Source of the DNA: Tubiluchus corallicola
Lineage: Eukaryota > Priapulida > Priapulimorpha > Priapulimorphida > Tubiluchidae
Length of the DNA: 64,000 nt
NCBI GenBank assembly: GCA_030141605.1
Contig: JAQGDQ010000739.1
Coordinates: 1 to 64,000 of the forward strand
Reading direction: 5' to 3'
Positions 16,848-27,898 of this stretch are shown here, one piece after another. The notes under the pieces are model-generated. The model made no database searches and was not told where the DNA came from. It saw only the letters and a list, made by a program, of their open reading frames with translations. Made by a program: the position numbers and the translations under genes. The stretch's first letter is position 1. Every line of letters begins with the position of its first letter.

Positions 16848-19598
16848 ATGGAGATAGAAATGGAAGAATCTTTAAACGAAAGTAGTTTGTCATCAGACTT
16901 GCTGTATTCACCTGTTGGAAGTAATTTTAGTGATGGAAAAGTAAGATCACCTTTTCTTGAGGTGATTGAGCAACCTTCAAAACACAATCATAGATTTCGT
17001 TATGCCACGGAGGCAGCTGAAGCAAGCCATGGAGTTCTAGAAGGTGAAAATTCTAAAAAACACCAAATTGGTGGAGAAACTAGACAGGGTAAGCCTAAGA
17101 AAACGTACCCATCTGTAAGAATACACGACTATGTAGGACCTGCAACTGTTCGCGTAACATTGGTCACAGATACGGATCCTACACAGTTTCATGTTCACTA
17201 TCTTGCGCAGATCAAAGAAAAAGAAAAAAGAGGAGTCAAAAAACAAACAAGTCAAGACTTACCACAAGCAGATCATGAATGTGGTAAACCTATATGGCAC
17301 GAAGTAGATGTTGACCAGAAAACTATGGTTGCAAGTTTAAACAAACTGTCTATCATAAAGTGTACAGCAGATCAAGGTAAAATGATTTTACTAAAAAGGT
17401 TGATGACAGAAAATGGTCTAGATCCTTCACTGCATTTAAAAAAATTAACAAATGGGAAGAAAAACACTTTCGTAATTGTTTGCCGTCAGCACGAGAAAGA
17501 AAAATGCCAGTATTCTGGATGTAAAGCACTGATAGATAGGATTTCCAATGTTCACGAACAAAAACAGAAAGAGTTCAAACAGTACGAAGATACAGTGAGG
17601 CTATTCTTCAAAGTAAACCTTCCAGGTGACACATGGTTGACTGCTGTGTCAACTGCAGTACACAGTAAACAGTCTGCAGCAAGTTTGCACATTGTTGAAA
17701 TTTCGACTTTCTGCGCACAAAGTACAGGGGGCAAAATGATTACTCTGTGTTCGAAAATCAGTAAAGCGAAGAAAAACAGTCTGCGCATACGTTACTATGA
17801 ACCAAAGAACGGGGGCTGGCAGAAATCGGTAGAGTGTACGAGAATTCATGAGAATTGTGCCCTGTCGCATGAGATTCCGGCATACACAGGACAATCTAAG
17901 GAAAGAGAACTGCATGTCAATATGCGTTTAGAATATGAGGACAACTTGGGAAACAGACTCGTTAGTGATCCTGTAGGATTTAAATACATTCAGGAAGAAG
18001 CAGAAGAGCATCAGAGAAAACGTAAACGGTCCGGTGACTCTGATTTTCAATATTACAGTCAAGGCTACAATATAAATAATGGTTTTCAAGGCCAGCCACT
18101 TAACGAGCAATCACAGCTTAGCCGATTTATGGCTTCAACTGCGCATTCACGAGGAGAAAACATTTCTGCTCTCGTTGGGGGTACTTTGTGCCCAGAAACT
18201 GCAAATTTTAGTCAGTTTTTAAATTCTGATGCATTCCTTCCTAGTGAGTCAGCAAACATGTATCATGAAGATCCGTTAGCTATGGCTGTGCAAAATGCCG
18301 GCTTAAAAAGTGAGAACGTGGATTTCGGCAATGAATTGGACAAATTGGATCCTAGTTTTCTTAATTTTCTACTCGGTCCAGAAGAGTACAAAATGCCGGA
18401 TATTTCTGAACCTACAAATCAAAAGGTTGAAAGTGATGAAGACCTTGAGGACGTAACAACTGATACAGGACAACCTGTACGAGAAACGCGCAAAATGCTT
18501 GAAGAAACGCTTAAATTTGAAAAGCAGGGTAGAGTACCCTATATACCTGTTCCAACAGACATGGTAAAGCAAAGCGCAGAAATATTACCCCGTATGTCTG
18601 AATATGCAGAATCAACTGCTGAAGCAAATGAGTTATCTGTTCAAGAAGTACAGAAGCGCCAAAGCAATATAAGCGCCCTAGATATCGCCCCAAAGCAATC
18701 GACTGTGACTTTTCGGAACTGGGAGAAAAGAATAAACCAAAATGGAAACAATCTACTACACTGTAGTGTGATACTAGGACGAGCAGATATGGCCAAACGA
18801 CTTATTGGTTGCACATCAGATGTGAATGTTGTAAATGTGCTCAATAGGAATAGGCAAACACCTTTACACCTGGCATTGTTAAACAACCAGTTAGATATAG
18901 TTGAGATCTTGCTTAGAGCTCATGCAAGCTTAAGCATCGTTGACAAACTTGGTAACACTTGCTTTCACTTGGCAGCAAAGCAAGCGAATCACGAAGCTAT
19001 GGGACTCTTACAGCAATTCTACTGCAAGAACCTTGGCATGTTTGATTCTGAGGATGGTATAAATACTCTAGACATCAAAAATGATGATGGTTATACTGCA
19101 GTACATCTAGCTGTGCTCTCAGGCAGCCTTGATTGCATCAGGCACATGCAGGCTGCCGGTACAGACCTTGTGATTGGCGATGGAACCGCAGGATGCACAG
19201 CGCTTCATCATGCCATAGAGATGGGTAATGCTGATATTGTTAAATATTTATTGGAAGAAAAGGTCAATCCAAATGTGACTTCATGGAAAGGTGACACGCC
19301 ACTTCATTTGACTGCTGCTAAAAACTCCTACCAGATAGCAGCATTGTTGATGTCATATGGAGCCGACCCCAACATACGTAATTCAAGCAGCAGAAGAACT
19401 GATGATGAACAGATTGAGTTGGACAGTGAAAATGAGCCTAATGATGTGATCGAAGTAGAGAGCAATGACGAACTACAGGGTGGTGGAGATGTTGAGCATG
19501 CAATCCTTAGTATTGACAGCAGATATGAATTGGGAGAAGCACCACGAGACCTGACCGAAGATGAACGCATGCTCCAAATCCTAAGTGGTGATTATTAG
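16848..19598 (+). CDS. NF-kB p100/p105-like transcription factor, complete, intronless
   Basis: A single 916-codon frame starts at ATG 16848; the preceding in-frame codon is TAA, so the start is secure. Rel homology DNA-binding domain at about 35-266, with HRFRY at 48-52 opening the recognition loop. Dimerisation (IPT) domain at about 280-382, with IRYYEPKNGGWQ and DPVGFKYI. Nuclear localisation signal RKRKR at 390-394. A linker of about 240 residues, then about six ankyrin repeats at 631-845 (TPLHLAL, TAVHLAVLSG, TALHHAIEMG, TPLHLTAAK), then an acidic tail. The ankyrin part should mask the signal and keep the protein cytoplasmic until removed. Oddities: the usually invariant Cys of the loop is Thr54, two residues are added before SHG, no glycine-rich processing region follows the NLS, no death domain is present, and no intron interrupts any domain. 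Family call is firm; orthology to NFKB1 or NFKB2 separately is not meaningful outside vertebrates. Confidence 0.96.
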   Translation: MEIEMEESLNESSLSSDLLYSPVGSNFSDGKVRSPFLEVIEQPSKHNHRFRYATEAAEASHGVLEGENSKKHQIGGETRQGKPKKTYPSVRIHDYVGPATVRVTLVTDTDPTQFHVHYLAQIKEKEKRGVKKQTSQDLPQADHECGKPIWHEVDVDQKTMVASLNKLSIIKCTADQGKMILLKRLMTENGLDPSLHLKKLTNGKKNTFVIVCRQHEKEKCQYSGCKALIDRISNVHEQKQKEFKQYEDTVRLFFKVNLPGDTWLTAVSTAVHSKQSAASLHIVEISTFCAQSTGGKMITLCSKISKAKKNSLRIRYYEPKNGGWQKSVECTRIHENCALSHEIPAYTGQSKERELHVNMRLEYEDNLGNRLVSDPVGFKYIQEEAEEHQRKRKRSGDSDFQYYSQGYNINNGFQGQPLNEQSQLSRFMASTAHSRGENISALVGGTLCPETANFSQFLNSDAFLPSESANMYHEDPLAMAVQNAGLKSENVDFGNELDKLDPSFLNFLLGPEEYKMPDISEPTNQKVESDEDLEDVTTDTGQPVRETRKMLEETLKFEKQGRVPYIPVPTDMVKQSAEILPRMSEYAESTAEANELSVQEVQKRQSNISALDIAPKQSTVTFRNWEKRINQNGNNLLHCSVILGRADMAKRLIGCTSDVNVVNVLNRNRQTPLHLALLNNQLDIVEILLRAHASLSIVDKLGNTCFHLAAKQANHEAMGLLQQFYCKNLGMFDSEDGINTLDIKNDDGYTAVHLAVLSGSLDCIRHMQAAGTDLVIGDGTAGCTALHHAIEMGNADIVKYLLEEKVNPNVTSWKGDTPLHLTAAKNSYQIAALLMSYGADPNIRNSSSRRTDDEQIELDSENEPNDVIEVESNDELQGGGDVEHAILSIDSRYELGEAPRDLTEDERMLQILSGDY

Positions 19599-20046
19599 AC
19601 TGCCGGCAATGATGTAATCTGAGATCACAACTATCAGCTCATGTGGACTTTTACATGACATGCCAAATTATTTGTAGGAATTTAAACGTTTATGCTTCCC
19701 GCATGTTTTGATGCAATTATATTTATAGTTTGTGCATTGCTGACTGGGCCTTTGTTGAACAAGATGTTACGATATCTATTTTTTATATACAGCCAATTCT
19801 CATTATAACATTCTCTAATGTTATTTGCACTTAGGCATGCAATGCCCATATTTTTGGCAAAACAAAATGTCTATATATGTGCTTAGACATGAAGGTATTG
19901 ATGCAGCTTTTTGTAATGCTAAACTTGTTTAAAACCACCATTTGTGAAAGTTTGTACATACCAGTTCTAATTCGTTTGTAATAATTGTACTATGGTACAA
20001 ATGCTATTCAAAAGTTGCTTTTTTCAATTCATTATGCAATGTCTAT

Positions 20047-20052
20047 AATAAA
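20047..20052 (+). terminator. Candidate proximal poly(A) signal AATAAA for NF-kB
   Basis: AATAAA about 450 bp after the stop codon, followed by a GT-rich stretch (AGTAGGTTGCACATGTAATT). Confidence 0.4.
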
Positions 20053-20623
20053 AAGTAGGTTGCACATGTAATTTTTATTTCATAGAGTTATATGTAGTTG
20101 TGCAGTCAAGAAATTTAATGTATATGAGTTTAATGAGTTAGGCAAAAAGGATTTTAGATGCTGAGCTAGTCAAATTAGTTGAGTGAATGTATGTAGCTAC
20201 AGAGGCATTTTATGAATTAATTCATTTGTGATGTACATTAATACGTCTTTTTACCTACATGCTCCAAATGAGATTTAAATGTGATACTGTAGTTAGTATT
20301 TTGGCTGTAAAAACTAATGCTTAAATATTTATGCAGTTACTTAATAATTATAGATTACTAGCTACAGTTACTTGATATGAGTACTGGTTTGCTATTTGAT
20401 ATTAGCACTGTCTGTGTTATTGGTCCTTGGCAAGCTTTGCTTATGGCATTACACGTTTTGGGTTAAAACTTGCAGTCTTTGTTTTTTTGTGTGTGATTTT
20501 TCGCACTCTACTTATTTATAGTTAATAGTCTATAGTTAGGCTGATTGAACAAATGTTGCAGTTAAAGGAGAATTACAGTTGTTGTAAAAGTTAGTATTTT
20601 GCTATTTCGATGCCAAAGATGTT

Positions 20624-20629
20624 AATAAA
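20624..20629 (+). terminator. Candidate distal poly(A) signal AATAAA for NF-kB
   Basis: AATAAA about 1.03 kb after the stop, followed by TGTCATTTGCGTTAG, a GU-rich context downstream. Confidence 0.4.
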
Positions 20630-20921
20630 AAATGATTCCAAATTATTATATATTGTCATTTGCGTTAGTTTCATTATCACTCGGTTGATACCCCATTTTG
20701 CGTTTCCAGAGAACAACTATTGTGTATTCATGAAATTATGATAAAGAGGTGGCTCCTCACTGTATCTGTGAATATTGGTTATTATCTATGATTCTCTATT
20801 GCATGTAGCTGATGTTGATCGGTAATTAATTTTTTGAAGATCGCTTAATACGAACAGGTACATTTATGACAGGGTTTTTGTGGTAATAAGGTGTCAGTGA
20901 TTATAAAATCGTACATATTAT

Positions 20922-21528
20922 TAGGGGTGGGCATCGAACATTCAGAGTTTTTTTAGTTTGAATTAGATTTGAACCTAAAATTATAGATTCAAATAATTAA
21001 GCAGTTCAACCACACGTAAAGATGGAAAATAGACGGGGTGACGAAAGATCAAGGTTCACCAAGTCAACTACTCCTATCCAAATTGAAAAATTGAGTAACC
21101 TATCAAATAAAGTATGTACAAATGAAAATAATCAGCAAGTTAGTAAAAAAATGAGACAACAAGTTCAAATGAGTTTAAATTTAGAAACAATAAATAAATT
21201 TGGCAACGAGTAGAGGCAAAATTTGAATTGGCAAACAAGACTAAAAATTACATAGTCTAAATTAAGAAACTCAGTCCAACAGAAGAAGAAAAAAAATGAA
21301 GCAGTGTCAAGTTATGAGATTTGAAAGCATCATGCATTTAGCACAGTTTAGCTGCGATTTCTGTGCACAATTTTCAAACAAATTGATCTTTGTAAGCTGT
21401 TTTTACCGGTGGTGCGAAAATCTTGCAAACACAATTCAAATTTGAAATATCGAAATTCGCATCGATTCAAATTCGAAAGTCACAAATTCTATTCCAACTC
21501 ACTTTCTGGTAGAGGATACTCACCCCTA
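20922..21528. mobile_element. hAT-like non-autonomous element (607 bp)
   Basis: The left end TAGGGGTGGGCATC and the right end ACTCACCCCTA form short inverted termini typical of hAT transposons. The flanking 8-bp sequences (CATATTAT and CTTATTGA) agree only partly, so the target duplication has decayed or the ends are off by a base. The inside is AT-rich with a 63-codon frame of no recognised function. Confidence 0.6.
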
Positions 21529-21658
21529 CTTATTGAAGCTTGTAGCGAATATAAGTCAAACTCAAAAGCGAATCAGGTGTAAATGTTTAACAGATGAAAC
21601 TCGTATTGACCAAATCAGTCATCATACTCTGAGCGTCGTTACTAGACAAAACTACTTT

Positions 21659-22060
21659 CTAACAATTTTGTATTAGTGGTCGTTGGATGTAATAGCTCCT
21701 TAGCAGTAGTGTCAATTTAAAATCTTTTGCACTCTTCTCAAAAAAGTCCTTTAAATTTTCTTTGTCACTATTTTTTGGAAAACCCTGCAGTACGTTTCTT
21801 TGTCGATCCCCAATCCTCGATTTTCTTTTCTCATCCACAAAATGTAATGTAATGTTTTGCTTGTTTATGAAAGTAGCAAGGGATAATGCAGAACAGTTTG
21901 TTGCATCAACGTATTGCTGAATCAATAGAGAATCTATCATTATGCTTTTAAAATCTATTGCAAAAGCCTTGCACGCTTTATAGTCTGTGAGAGTTGGATC
22001 AATGTCAGTGATATTGTTGTCAAACTCAAGATCCTGCAAAACATCTTGCAGATGTCTCAC
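21659..22060 (-). CDS. Unrecognised open frame of 133 codons
   Basis: The longest non-repeat frame between NF-kB and the 87-bp array. Its composition looks protein-like (mixed hydrophobic, acidic and basic residues, no low complexity), with a charged KRKSRIGDRQRN stretch and a KENLKDFFEKSAKDFKL helix-like segment. I do not recognise a domain. It starts next to a hAT-like element, so it may be a remnant of a transposon protein. Splice sites and promoter are not evident. Confidence 0.3.
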   Translation of the reverse strand: MRHLQDVLQDLEFDNNITDIDPTLTDYKACKAFAIDFKSIMIDSLLIQQYVDATNCSALSLATFINKQNITLHFVDEKRKSRIGDRQRNVLQGFPKNSDKENLKDFFEKSAKDFKLTLLLRSYYIQRPLIQNC

Positions 22061-22537
22061 ATACTTGCTTTACTGATCATTCAATCTTTGTATGTTTTTA
22101 GATCATCTTAGGCTCCGCTCTGCTTTAATCTGTATTTGGGGGTTGAGGTACAGAAAATTTTAAGGCCATTCACGGTTCAACTGGAACAATTAATCACTGA
22201 GTTTTTGAGTTGTTGCCTTACTCTTCAAAGCTGCAGGCTGTGCGAGATGCGGCATGCTTCCCCACTGAACATTAACGGCACGACAGAATTTCTGTTATCA
22301 TTTTTTTGTAATGTATTGTTCTGCACTACTTTTAGTTGACTCTGTACACCCTTTGCACTTAAAAAGCAGAAGACTGTACAACACACCCTACACTTTCTTT
22401 ATTGCAATCTTGTCTTGAACATTCATCACGTTAAAAAAATATTAGTGGATATGAAACATGCTTTACATTACTTTTGTCGATTTTTTACAAAAATACTTTG
22501 TTTGCTGCTCCATTATCAGTTACTTCAAGCTCATTTC

Positions 22538-22566
22538 ATAATTATAATTATAATTATAATTATAAT
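22538..22566. repeat. ATAATT hexanucleotide tract
   Basis: About five units of TAATTA/ATAATT. Confidence 0.85.
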
Positions 22567-23929
22567 AGTTTTATATCATTACTGTATGAATGTGTATGTG
22601 AAACCAATTATCTTTTTTATTAGTAGCAAAATTTTACTTGGCTGGACCTCCTGCATTTACACTTTTGCATTTCTAAATGGTACCCCTTTGCTTTGAGGCA
22701 AATAATGCCTTGTTTCAACCAATCTGTATAAAAACCATGTTTTTTCTATTCCACTCTCTTCTCCAGTAAGTTGAAGTGCAGCACGTAGTCGCGGCGTAAA
22801 AAAGCTGAATTGAACTTGTCCATGATGTACTATGGCAAAGTAGACCCATACTATTTTCAGCGGAATTGGAACTTGGCTGGAAGTTGGAACTTCTGTAAGA
22901 AATTTTGTTTCGGAAAAATCTTGGAAAATTACTTTTGTTAATGATGTAAAATGTGAAATTTGATTTCCGATAAGTAATAATAAACGTTACGTCGATACAT
23001 AAAATCCTACGTTTACGCGTAAGCGGTGCATTTATTGCGTTGAGCTTGCATTGTACTTTATGGTGGTATAAAATAAAGCACGGTAGGTACGTAACTAGAG
23101 AATATTAACAAATTTGCGCTGTAGGATCACTGCTTTCATGCAAAAACAGATGTCTGAAATGTCTAATTGTGTCTATTAAAATCAAATTCTCATAATTTTT
23201 CTAAATATATAATGACATTATAGAAACCCGTATTGTGATATAATATGGCAACACAATGAAGATATAATACGTCTGTCTATTAATAACTAAACCACACACA
23301 TATATTATATATATGCCTAAGATGGTTGTGCAGATCATTACTAGCACTTAGTGAATGTTGACATGTAGTGTTGGTGAAAGTTTTTGTGTTTTTATTAGTT
23401 CTTTGTAGTTGTAGCTTAAAATATGAGTTTATAAAAGCAAATAATTTATTATTAGATTTAAATAAGTAAATAACTTGTAGAAACTCACATTTTTGCAATG
23501 CTGCGTAATTGTATTTGTTGGCTTTTGTATTTTTTGTATTTTGTTTTTCTTTGTATTTTTTGCCATGGTACATTATTATATTTGTACAATAAAACTGAAT
23601 TGAATTGTTCACTGATGTGAGGCATAATAGAAGGATGATTTGTCTTTGTACCGTGTTTTAATAAGCATCCCATTTATTAACTAATTCCATTTTTTTGTAC
23701 CAAAACTTCACAATGAAAGTTTAAATTTCTCTGTATCATGGACTGTTTAACAAACTTCTCTATAATCTAGTAGACACACTGAATAAGCTTAGCTAAGTAA
23801 ATTTTGTGTAATGTTTTTAACATTTTGCTTGTCTAAAAGAAATGTAAATTAGTTTTTACTTGTAATTTACACTAAAATAAATGCTAATAAATTATGGTGC
23901 AGTATAAGTTTCTTAACAAAAGATACTAG

Positions 23930-24875
23930 TCCTGTCACAATACATCGATGCATATTAATAGCTTTCATTATGATACGCGTACTGCCAAAATGCACTTGTA
24001 TCGTGGTAGTCTGAGTTCACGATACAGTCGACCCTCGTTAAACCGGACCCCGTTAGCCCGGATATCGGATAAGACGGACGTCATCCGTGGTAAAGGAGAC
24101 TGAGTGATTTCCGTCCGCGCCGGAGCACTAAACACAACACGGCCTATCAACTGTACATTAATGTCTTTATCCTCACAGGTTAACTATTTTAAAGTAATAT
24201 ACAGTATAGTATATAGTGCACAGTATATAGTGCAATGTATATAGGCCTTATTAAGGTGATTATTCCTGTATAATATAGACCATATATAGGCATATCGGAT
24301 AAATCGGACAATCGGCTAAACCGGACACCCCCCAATTACTCCGGTTTAACAAAGATTGACTGTATTCGGCAAATTAGCATGTGCTTGACTGTATGCTGAT
24401 AAAAATTATGTGACGTAATTCAAGATTCAGCTATAGAGTGTATTGGTATGTAGCAATCAGTGCAGTGAGCAATAAAGTTGACTTGACGCAGGTGCTGCTA
24501 GCAGCCAAGGCAGTTGAAATTGCAATGTGTTTATTCTGTAGTAGGCAAACTACATCGTTTGCATATAATAAACTTGTGAAATGGTAAACATGAAGCAGAA
24601 AATGCATGAGCAACTTTTAAACCTAAAGTACAGTGCAAACAATAGCTTACACATTACACAGTAATTAATAAAATGAAACAGTTAATCAAGTTATTTTAGC
24701 ATTTAGCACTGTTGGTTGATAAATATGTTTCGCATTTATTATCAACGGCTTCATCTAGTGTTTTTACAAAGCCTGCAAATGTTAACTGAGGTGTATCGTG
24801 ATACATATTGCATCATGTGGATAGTATCGTATTGTATTGTATATCGTACTGTCTTGTATTGTATTGTGACTTAAG
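23930..24875. mobile_element. Possible larger element enclosing the 24025-24362 MITE
   Basis: TGTCACAATACATCGATGCA near 23935 and GTATTGTATTGTGACTTAAG near 24856 are imperfect inverted copies of each other (TCACAATACA core), with further CGATACA/TGTATCG motifs just inside both ends. hAT termini of this type are known. The boundaries are uncertain, and no target duplication was identified. Confidence 0.35.
24025..24362. mobile_element. Tc1/pogo-type MITE (338 bp) with terminal inverted repeats and TA target
   Basis: The left end CAGTCGACCCTCGTTAAACC and the right end, read on the other strand, CAGTCAATCTTTGTTAAACC, form inverted repeats of about 25 bp. Both are flanked by TA (24023-24024 and 24363-24364). 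A second inverted pair (CGGATAAGACGGAC and GGATAAATCGGAC-like) lies inside. There is no room for a transposase. It belongs to the pogo/Tigger-like class by termini. Confidence 0.8.
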
Positions 24876-25309
24876 TGTAATGTTATAGTCCTAAAAGATA
24901 TGATGTCTCAGTCTACTGCATCATTCTCTGGTGAAAGAAAGAGAGCCAGAGGGTAATTTGTGCTTAATAAGTGGTCGTAGTATTCTTTGTAAGATCTCAA
25001 AGAGATGTTTTTACTTTTTAGTGATCTTATATTATTTTTTACATTTTCATTGCAGAATTTTTGTTAATTCTTCTCATCCTGTTTTGTAAATGATAACTGC
25101 AGCTGAATGAGTTGATACCGAATAATGGTTCTGATTCTTGTCATTATTAAACTGTCTCAATTCTCCGCTGTATAAAGTAAATTCACCTATGATGTTGATT
25201 ACGGAAATGTTATTTTTGCAAAAATTCAGTATCCAAAATGAAAATGCGTTCTAAAGCAGTGCAAATCTGTCTAAATTTTCCTAAATTATATGTTGCTTGA
25301 TTTATAATA

Positions 25310-26017
25310 TAAAATATTAGGGATGGGACCGGTTCTGGTCCGGATCTTCAGATCCGCCACATTTGGTTGGTCCGGATTTGGTAGTTTTGAGTCCACTAAA
25401 CCTACTGTGCTTCATTTAAGTCATACATAGTTGTAACTAGCTCAGTGTTGTGATCAACTTGTACATTTAAGCGATGAAATATTTGCTTACGTCTTGCTAG
25501 GTTACCCATAGCCTCCTGGAGCAAACTTAGATTAGAAAAAAAATGTAACAGCCACGCGTGCGAGCATCACCATATTTGCAAACACTGTAAATCCTTGAAA
25601 ATAAGTGTACGAGAGGCACGATTACTAGTCTGTGTAATCGGTTGCCGTTTACTACAAAAAAATTTTTTAGATGCTGTCCAAAAACTGTACATGCTTTCTC
25701 TGCAGCTTGCATTTTGCAATTTCTGAAGGAATTTTTGTGGAATATGCAAAATAAAGGTGACGAATACTTCAAACTTCTCAACGTCCCAGTACTAATTATT
25801 TTAATTTACAATAATGATGTAACTGAAGAAAGGCAGTTAGACAACTTCAGGGATATAATAAATACTTAAAACGTTTTTACTATTCAAGAACAGGTATTTT
25901 CAAAAACACTGTAGACATATTTAAATGAAATGCCAGTTTAGATCCGGTCTGGGTCTGACCCGGCTATATGTGCCATAATCTGGATCTGGTAAACATGGAC
26001 CTATCCCTATAAAATAT
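25310..26017. mobile_element. hAT-type element (692 bp) with perfect 8-bp target duplication
   Basis: The element spans 25318-26009, beginning TAGGGATGGGACCGG and ending GGACCTATCCCTA, an inverted match. It is flanked on both sides by the same 8 bp, TAAAATAT (25310-25317 and 26010-26017), the hallmark duplication size of hAT transposition. Subterminal GGTCCGGAT and GATCCGGTCTG repeats are present at both ends. Internal frames of 60-84 codons on both strands do not resemble an intact transposase, so it is non-autonomous or decayed. Confidence 0.88.
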
Positions 26018-26104
26018 TCAGTCTAGAAACTTCTTTTTATACTGTAAAAGCACCATGTCTAATAAGCCTTTTCACAATTCCAGCGATTGATGATAATCAT
26101 GAAT

Positions 26105-26117
26105 AGGTCAAAGGTTA
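26105..26117 (+). promoter_or_regulatory. DR1-type nuclear receptor half-site pair, in a dispersed repeat
   Basis: AGGTCAAAGGTTA is a direct repeat with 1-bp spacing, the type bound by RXR/HNF4-class receptors. The same 13 bp occurs at 34010-34022 within similar flanks (GATTGATGAT upstream), so it is part of a dispersed repeat, and function is uncertain. Confidence 0.3.
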
Positions 26118-26215
26118 AGTCAAAAGTTAGAAGGAAACAGTTTAGTTCACATTATTTTTGAGGTATAGACACTGATTCTTCTTTATATAGCAAAGCAATT
26201 CGAATAGCCAAATGA

Positions 26216-26640
26216 TTACTGTATGTGCTTAGCAATGGCGAGTCCGTTCAGTGATTGAATGGGGGTTTCAGGTTCAGTGCTATTCCTAGGAAGTTTCGTA
26301 AGCCATATATTAGGGTTTTTACCTGATTGAGGAAGGATGTATTTATTCTTACATCCTGATTGAGGTTACTGTATGTGGTTAGTAATTGAAGTTAAGCAAT
26401 GGTGAGCTTGATAAGTGAGTGGATAGGTGGCCACATCCATACGTCGCTAAAACATCTTTGCTGGTCCAATGACTGTTGTTAAAGGATTGTGTTTCGTAAT
26501 GAACTAGGTTGCAGTCCCACCACAATCACCTTTATTGAGTCAGTGCTGTCACAGTGGCTGGGGTGGTGGATCTCATCTGCCAATGTGCTAAATTGCATAA
26601 AAATAAGGTAAGTTTATAAACAGCCAGAGACCAAGACATA
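26216..26640 (+). mobile_element. 5S-like SINE fragments, plus strand
   Basis: GAAGTTAAGCAATGG (26388-26402) followed by GTGGATAGGTGGCCAC (26419-26434) corresponds to the A-box and C-box spacing of 5S rRNA. A second partial unit (TGTGCTTAGCAATGGCGAG) starts near 26224. The tail to about 26640 includes CAGTCCCACCACAATCACC and AGAGACCAAGACA, echoed near 29880-30050. Confidence 0.5.
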
Positions 26641-27884
26641 CTAACTATGCTAGTTACAAAACAAGGGGCCCAGTGAATTCCCATTGTCTAACTGGCTAAC
26701 TGATATTGTGGATCAGATTGAGACAGTGTTAACTGGGCACAGGCATCTTGGAATGTTGTTGCAGCTCTGTAACCTGTGCACAGATGTAAGCACGTGTAAT
26801 TGCATAGATTTCACAGCCATCTTGTACATCCTGCTTAGACAACTTAGCAAGAAGGTTTGTTGGGTAACACAAACGAAAACAGAGGCTGCTTTGTGAAATT
26901 ATGAAATTAATTAACAAAATTAAAGCTACCGCCAGTGATTTCCACAAGCTACTAGGTGACATTTCCAGAGTCAGCAAAGCAATCAACTAAGTAATGTAAA
27001 TGTAAACGCTATCGTACACGACGTGCGACATTTTTGTCGAACAAATTGTGCCGTGATGTCATCGGCAGTGAAAAGTTGGAATGTCAACAGTGAACCGAAC
27101 ACGCGCATGTGACGTGTGAATGTGAATGACCTGTCCTCCGGTTCCGACAGGAAACTAATTAGTGTGCAAATCAAAAGCTGATCAGGCACGCATGCCTAAG
27201 TAATAAGATTGTTTAAGAGTTTTAAGAACTATCCTCCCAGGAATTCAGGATGCAGTTATCATCTAGCATTCTCTGTGCTTCACTAATTGGCATACATTAT
27301 TACATGAATCCGTCTGACATGAGAATTTATCCCACGTACAAGCAGTGTACATATCGTGCAGCTGGAGGGCTTGATAGTAGCTGGATGTTAGCGCCATCTA
27401 CTGCGAAATCAAATAGCTTAAATTCACTTAACTGTAAATATATGCCTATGATAATTTTTAGTAAATTCAGCTTGCATGGGAATGTCATGTGCAAGCAATA
27501 GTACCTGGATATACGTGTGCGTAGTTATGAAGGCGGTTATGTAAATATGTAATTACAATGTGTAAACTTTGTTGTAGTTTGCAAGTTCGTAAATACTATA
27601 AAGTTTATACTGTAAATATATATAAATAAAACAGAAATATCTTCATAAAATATGCCGCCACTTTATAAGGTGTTTTAAAATTTAAATTCCTGTTTAGCGG
27701 AGTTTAGTTTTTATTGTTGTTAAAGTTTATTGTTTGTTTTGATAAGCTGAGGTTTTGGGTTAGTTTAACCTAGGAGAAATTACTGACATTAGTTATGACA
27801 TGACAGTCTTTAGTTTGCTGTTTAGTGAATGATTGTCAGGTTATGTGCAATGTTTGTGCATGACATTATGTGTCTAGAAACGCC

Positions 27885-27898
27885 GTTGTCATGGCAAC
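27885..27898 (+). promoter_or_regulatory. RFX X-box-like palindrome
   Basis: GTTGTCATGGCAAC matches the inverted half-sites bound by RFX factors (GTTGYC and GGCAAC separated by AT). One of the few such sites in the window; no gene start was recognised nearby. Confidence 0.3.

Larger units (their letters stand above)
19599..20640 (+). other. NF-kB 3'UTR (probable)
   Basis: AT-rich sequence after the TAG at 19596-19598, with candidate poly(A) signals. It contains several TATTTAT/ATTTA motifs (near 20324 and 20512), which could mark an unstable mRNA. No open frame of note. Confidence 0.55.
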
